A DNA stretch of 64,000 bases from Biomphalaria glabrata (taxonomy: Eukaryota; Mollusca; Gastropoda; Planorbidae), in contig NC_074716.1 in the NCBI RefSeq assembly GCF_947242115.1, positions 3,574,001 to 3,638,000 on the forward strand, read 5' to 3'. How positions within the stretch are numbered: position 1 is the first letter of the stretch; every line of letters starts with the position of its first letter. Positions 61,977-64,000 of the stretch are shown here, one piece after another. The notes under the pieces are model-generated. The model searched no databases. It had not been told where the DNA came from and worked only from the letters and a program-made list of their open reading frames with translations. The position numbers were made by a program, and so were the translations under genes.

Positions 61977-63899
61977 TTAATACACAGGAACTTTATAATC
62001 CTCAAGTGCTGCTTTCAACTGATTGGTAGCACTCAGTAAACTTTCTCTGTACTGCAGAAGTTCATCCCATTTGTCACTATTGCGTAACAAGGTATTATTT
62101 TTATTAGCTTCACGATGAAAATCTGGAGTTTTCAGTTCATACCTACACAGACAACAAGTTTAGGAAATAAAACAAAATAATATTAAAATAAAAAAGTATT
62201 AAACTTTTTTTTTGTTCTGCTAATTAAACTTTGTATTGTTATAAAGTAAACTACACAGTGGTATCTTATTAGACCAAAATATTTTGCTTTTGCTAAAAAT
62301 AGAAAATGCACAAAATATGTAATTGAATTTTGAAGTAAAGTAAAGTACCCCTTTCAGACCATAAGATCCTATAGGGCAGATGGTGTAAAGGTCATTTGTT
62401 TCTATGGCTGACACTAGTTAATGAGAGTGTCCTGGGGCAAGCACAATGACCAACCTCCTTTACTTTCATTAACTAGACAGGTACCCATTACAGTTGGGCG
62501 GACTAAAGGGCGTCCTAAAAATCACAAAATAAAAAAATCGTAGTCTTCACTGAGTTTAGAACCTGGGACCTCTTAGTTCCGAAGAGAAGCACTTTACCAC
62601 TCAACCACATCACCCCATAGTTTTTTTGAGAGTAAAGGGAAAACATTTTAAACTTGACCAAGTCAACTTATAATTAAATCTGGAGTTGAACAAAATAACA
62701 TTGTAAATGCATTGATATAGTCGAACAAGAATGTAAGAGTCATTATTTCAGGGGTTCTCAACCTGTAGGTCGCGACCCCCTTGGGTGTCGATTGACCATT
62801 TGCCAGGGGTCGCTTAAGACCATCGAAAATATGGATTTTTATTGCCTACTCTTCTATTGCTGCATGTGTGTGTCGGGAGGGGGGGGGGGGGTGTCGCGTC
62901 AGAGTGGGGGGGGGGTGGTTGTAAAAAGGGGTCGCCGAGCTTAAAAGGTTGAGAACCGCTGCATTATTTAGTCACATTATGCGATAAATTATGATCAATA
63001 GTAATTTAGAAATAAAAGTAGCAATATGTAGCTTAATGGAAAATAATAATAAATGAAAGTATGAATTTAGGGGACAAATAATTGATTAATGTCCAACCCA
63101 TCACAAGGTTGAAAGATTCATTGTATGAATACTTGCTTAATATGAAAAAAAGATTTAAATCATTCTTACAGTAGTAAGGTATTTTAAATGTTGGCTGTGT
63201 GGTATTGCTACATTGGTACTACCTATTAAGCTGATTTGTGTCTGGTGTGCACCTAAAGGCAGAATGGAAACCTTATCCCAGATATCCCCTTCCGTACATG
63301 TCAGAAAAAGAGCATGAATGCGTTATACACAAAATTAATTAAATTAAAATAACAAATTACTCTTACAAAAAAAACTAGATTTCTTACAAATGCCAAAAAG
63401 CAAGTACTAAATTTCTTATAACTGATATAATGCCAAAGTGATTAGCTTGTTTCTCACATAGCTTATTTATTTCCAAAAAGTATGTGTTAGATTTATTAAA
63501 TCTGTCTAAAATATATTCTAACCATTTGGGTTTGGGCCCTCGAATCTTCTCTAACTCTGCTTGCCTCTTTAGTTCTAAGTATTGCTGCTCCTGGATACGT
63601 AATTTTTCCATTCTCAACTTGGCTAATTCTTCAGAATAAGGAGATGTGAATGTTATACCAGCTGTTTCTAAAAATAAAGTTGAAACAAAGAATCTTTTAT
63701 TTATTTTTTACTACTTGCTAAACTTGAGATAAAAAAAAAACAGGCAATTTTGTATCTGATTGTTAAATATAATACAATAATATAAAATATAAATCAACAA
63801 TTAAATCACATGCTATATACAGCCGCTGTAAACAGGTACACTACTGTAATACTGAAAGTGACATAGGTGATATACCTCGTTTACTGATTACAGCAGATG
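61977..63899 (-). CDS. 3' part of a gene for a charged, helical protein, unrecognised; continues beyond the window
   Basis: Exons in gene order: a short one ending at 63876 (start unclear, perhaps 63899 or higher), 63667-63523, and 62142-61977. Phases agree across both introns (1 then 2), giving ...AVISKRETAGITFTS, then PYSEELAKLRMEKLRIQEQQ, a run rich in Glu, Lys and Leu likely to form a coiled coil, then GPKPKWYELKTPDFHREANK and KWDELLQYRESLLSATNQLK, ending EDYKVPVY. About 112 residues are visible. The W of PKPKW is split by an intron. I do not recognise the family; the consistent splicing and conserved-looking Trp/Pro blocks argue that it is real. Intron 62143-63522 contains a SINE and a hAT MITE. 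The N-terminus lies outside the window. Confidence 0.78.
62335..62617 (-). mobile_element. tRNA-derived SINE, full-length copy
   Basis: Reverse-strand head GGGGTGATGTGGTTGAGTGG with box B-like GGTTCTAAACTC, body blocks shared with 36092-36366, and the 3' end GGTCTGAAAGGGG. More diverged than the 36-kb copy. Lies in the last gene's intron, same strand. Confidence 0.8.
62749..62961. mobile_element. hAT-type MITE with perfect 8-bp target duplication
   Basis: Terminal inverted repeats CAGGGGTTCTCAACCT / CAGCGGTTCTCAACCT (15 of 16 matching) enclose 213 bp; CATTATTT is duplicated at 62741-62748 and 62962-62969. Subterminal GTCGCGACCCC and GGGGTCGCCG are also inverted. The interior has a poly-G tract and no transposase frame. 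Confidence 0.93.
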
Positions 63900-63913
63900 C
63901 TATGGAAATTGAT

Positions 63914-63962
63914 GACCTTTACATCATCTGCCCTATAGACCACAAGGTCTGAAAGGGGAACT
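63914..63962 (+). mobile_element. 49-bp SINE 3' fragment inside a 34-bp target duplication
   Basis: GACCTTTACATCATCTGCCC through GAAAGGGGAAC is the SINE 3' end. An identical 34-base segment starting TTTACTGATTACAG and ending AAATTGAT lies on both sides (63880-63913 and 63963-63996). The duplicated segment covers a splice-acceptor-like CCATAG and the start of the last gene's short exon. Confidence 0.82.
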
Positions 63963-64000
63963 TTTACTGATTACAGCAGATGCTATGGAAATTGATTAAA

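Noticed and set aside
63384-63522. Extension of the last gene's exon (LEYILDRFNKSN...)
   Set aside because: A donor at 63522 joins in phase to YELKTP at 62142, giving a protein-like continuation; the extension is AT-rich intron.

Overview
The window is eukaryotic: AT-rich, with intron-bearing genes and many retroelement copies. ISCU, parkin and RPL13A orthologs place it in an animal. The retroelement families, the TCTAGA-rich filler and the minisatellites suggest a heterobranch (pulmonate-like) gastropod mollusc; that placement is inference, not shown by any single gene. Exons were built by hand from GT/AG sites, phase continuity and recalled family sequences.

Five host genes are present. 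(1) 913-1968, plus strand: a two-exon gene for a small multi-pass membrane protein that I do not recognise. (2) 15668-5834, minus: parkin (PRKN), 12 coding exons, 514 residues, with all RING0/RING1/IBR/RING2 zinc ligands and the catalytic Cys; its introns hold three minisatellites and several LINE fragments, one intron starts with GC, and a fourth minisatellite begins at the stop codon. (3) 31502-35582, plus: ISCU, the mitochondrial Fe-S cluster scaffold, 5 coding exons, 164 residues. (4) 55149-41345, minus: ribosomal protein RPL13A, 7 coding exons, 202 residues, with a TOP-like pyrimidine tract before the start. (5) From beyond the window end to 61977, minus: the 3' part of a gene for a charged helical protein I do not recognise.

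RPL13A is the richest locus. Its introns hold at least eight box C/D snoRNA genes on the coding strand: three SNORD33-like, three SNORD34-like and two of a third family, so the vertebrate host-gene arrangement is present with local amplification. A structured element of about 125-220 bp also recurs three times in its introns. Intron 5 carries an 8.2-kb LTR retrotransposon (44698-52928) with matching 292-bp LTRs, a 4-bp target duplication and one 1554-codon frame in the order Gag-PR-IN-RT-RNaseH. That is the GMR1-type order, with integrase before reverse transcriptase, unusual for a Ty3/Gypsy relative.

Mobile DNA dominates the rest. An intact-looking I/Nimb-like LINE with endonuclease, RT and RNase H lies at 16782-20700. 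An intact-looking CR1-like LINE at 29918-26499 (minus) encodes a signal-peptide-like N-terminus, a 2A peptide (GDVESNPGP), a PHD finger, endonuclease and RT; at least six 3' fragments of its family are scattered through the window. A terminal-inverted-tandem-repeat DNA element (21944-23389) contains a solo LTR (21997-22465). There is a second solo LTR (24940-25525), a hAT-type MITE (62749-62961), a tRNA-derived SINE family and several LINE relics. Unlisted stretches are AT-rich DNA in which I see no gene.
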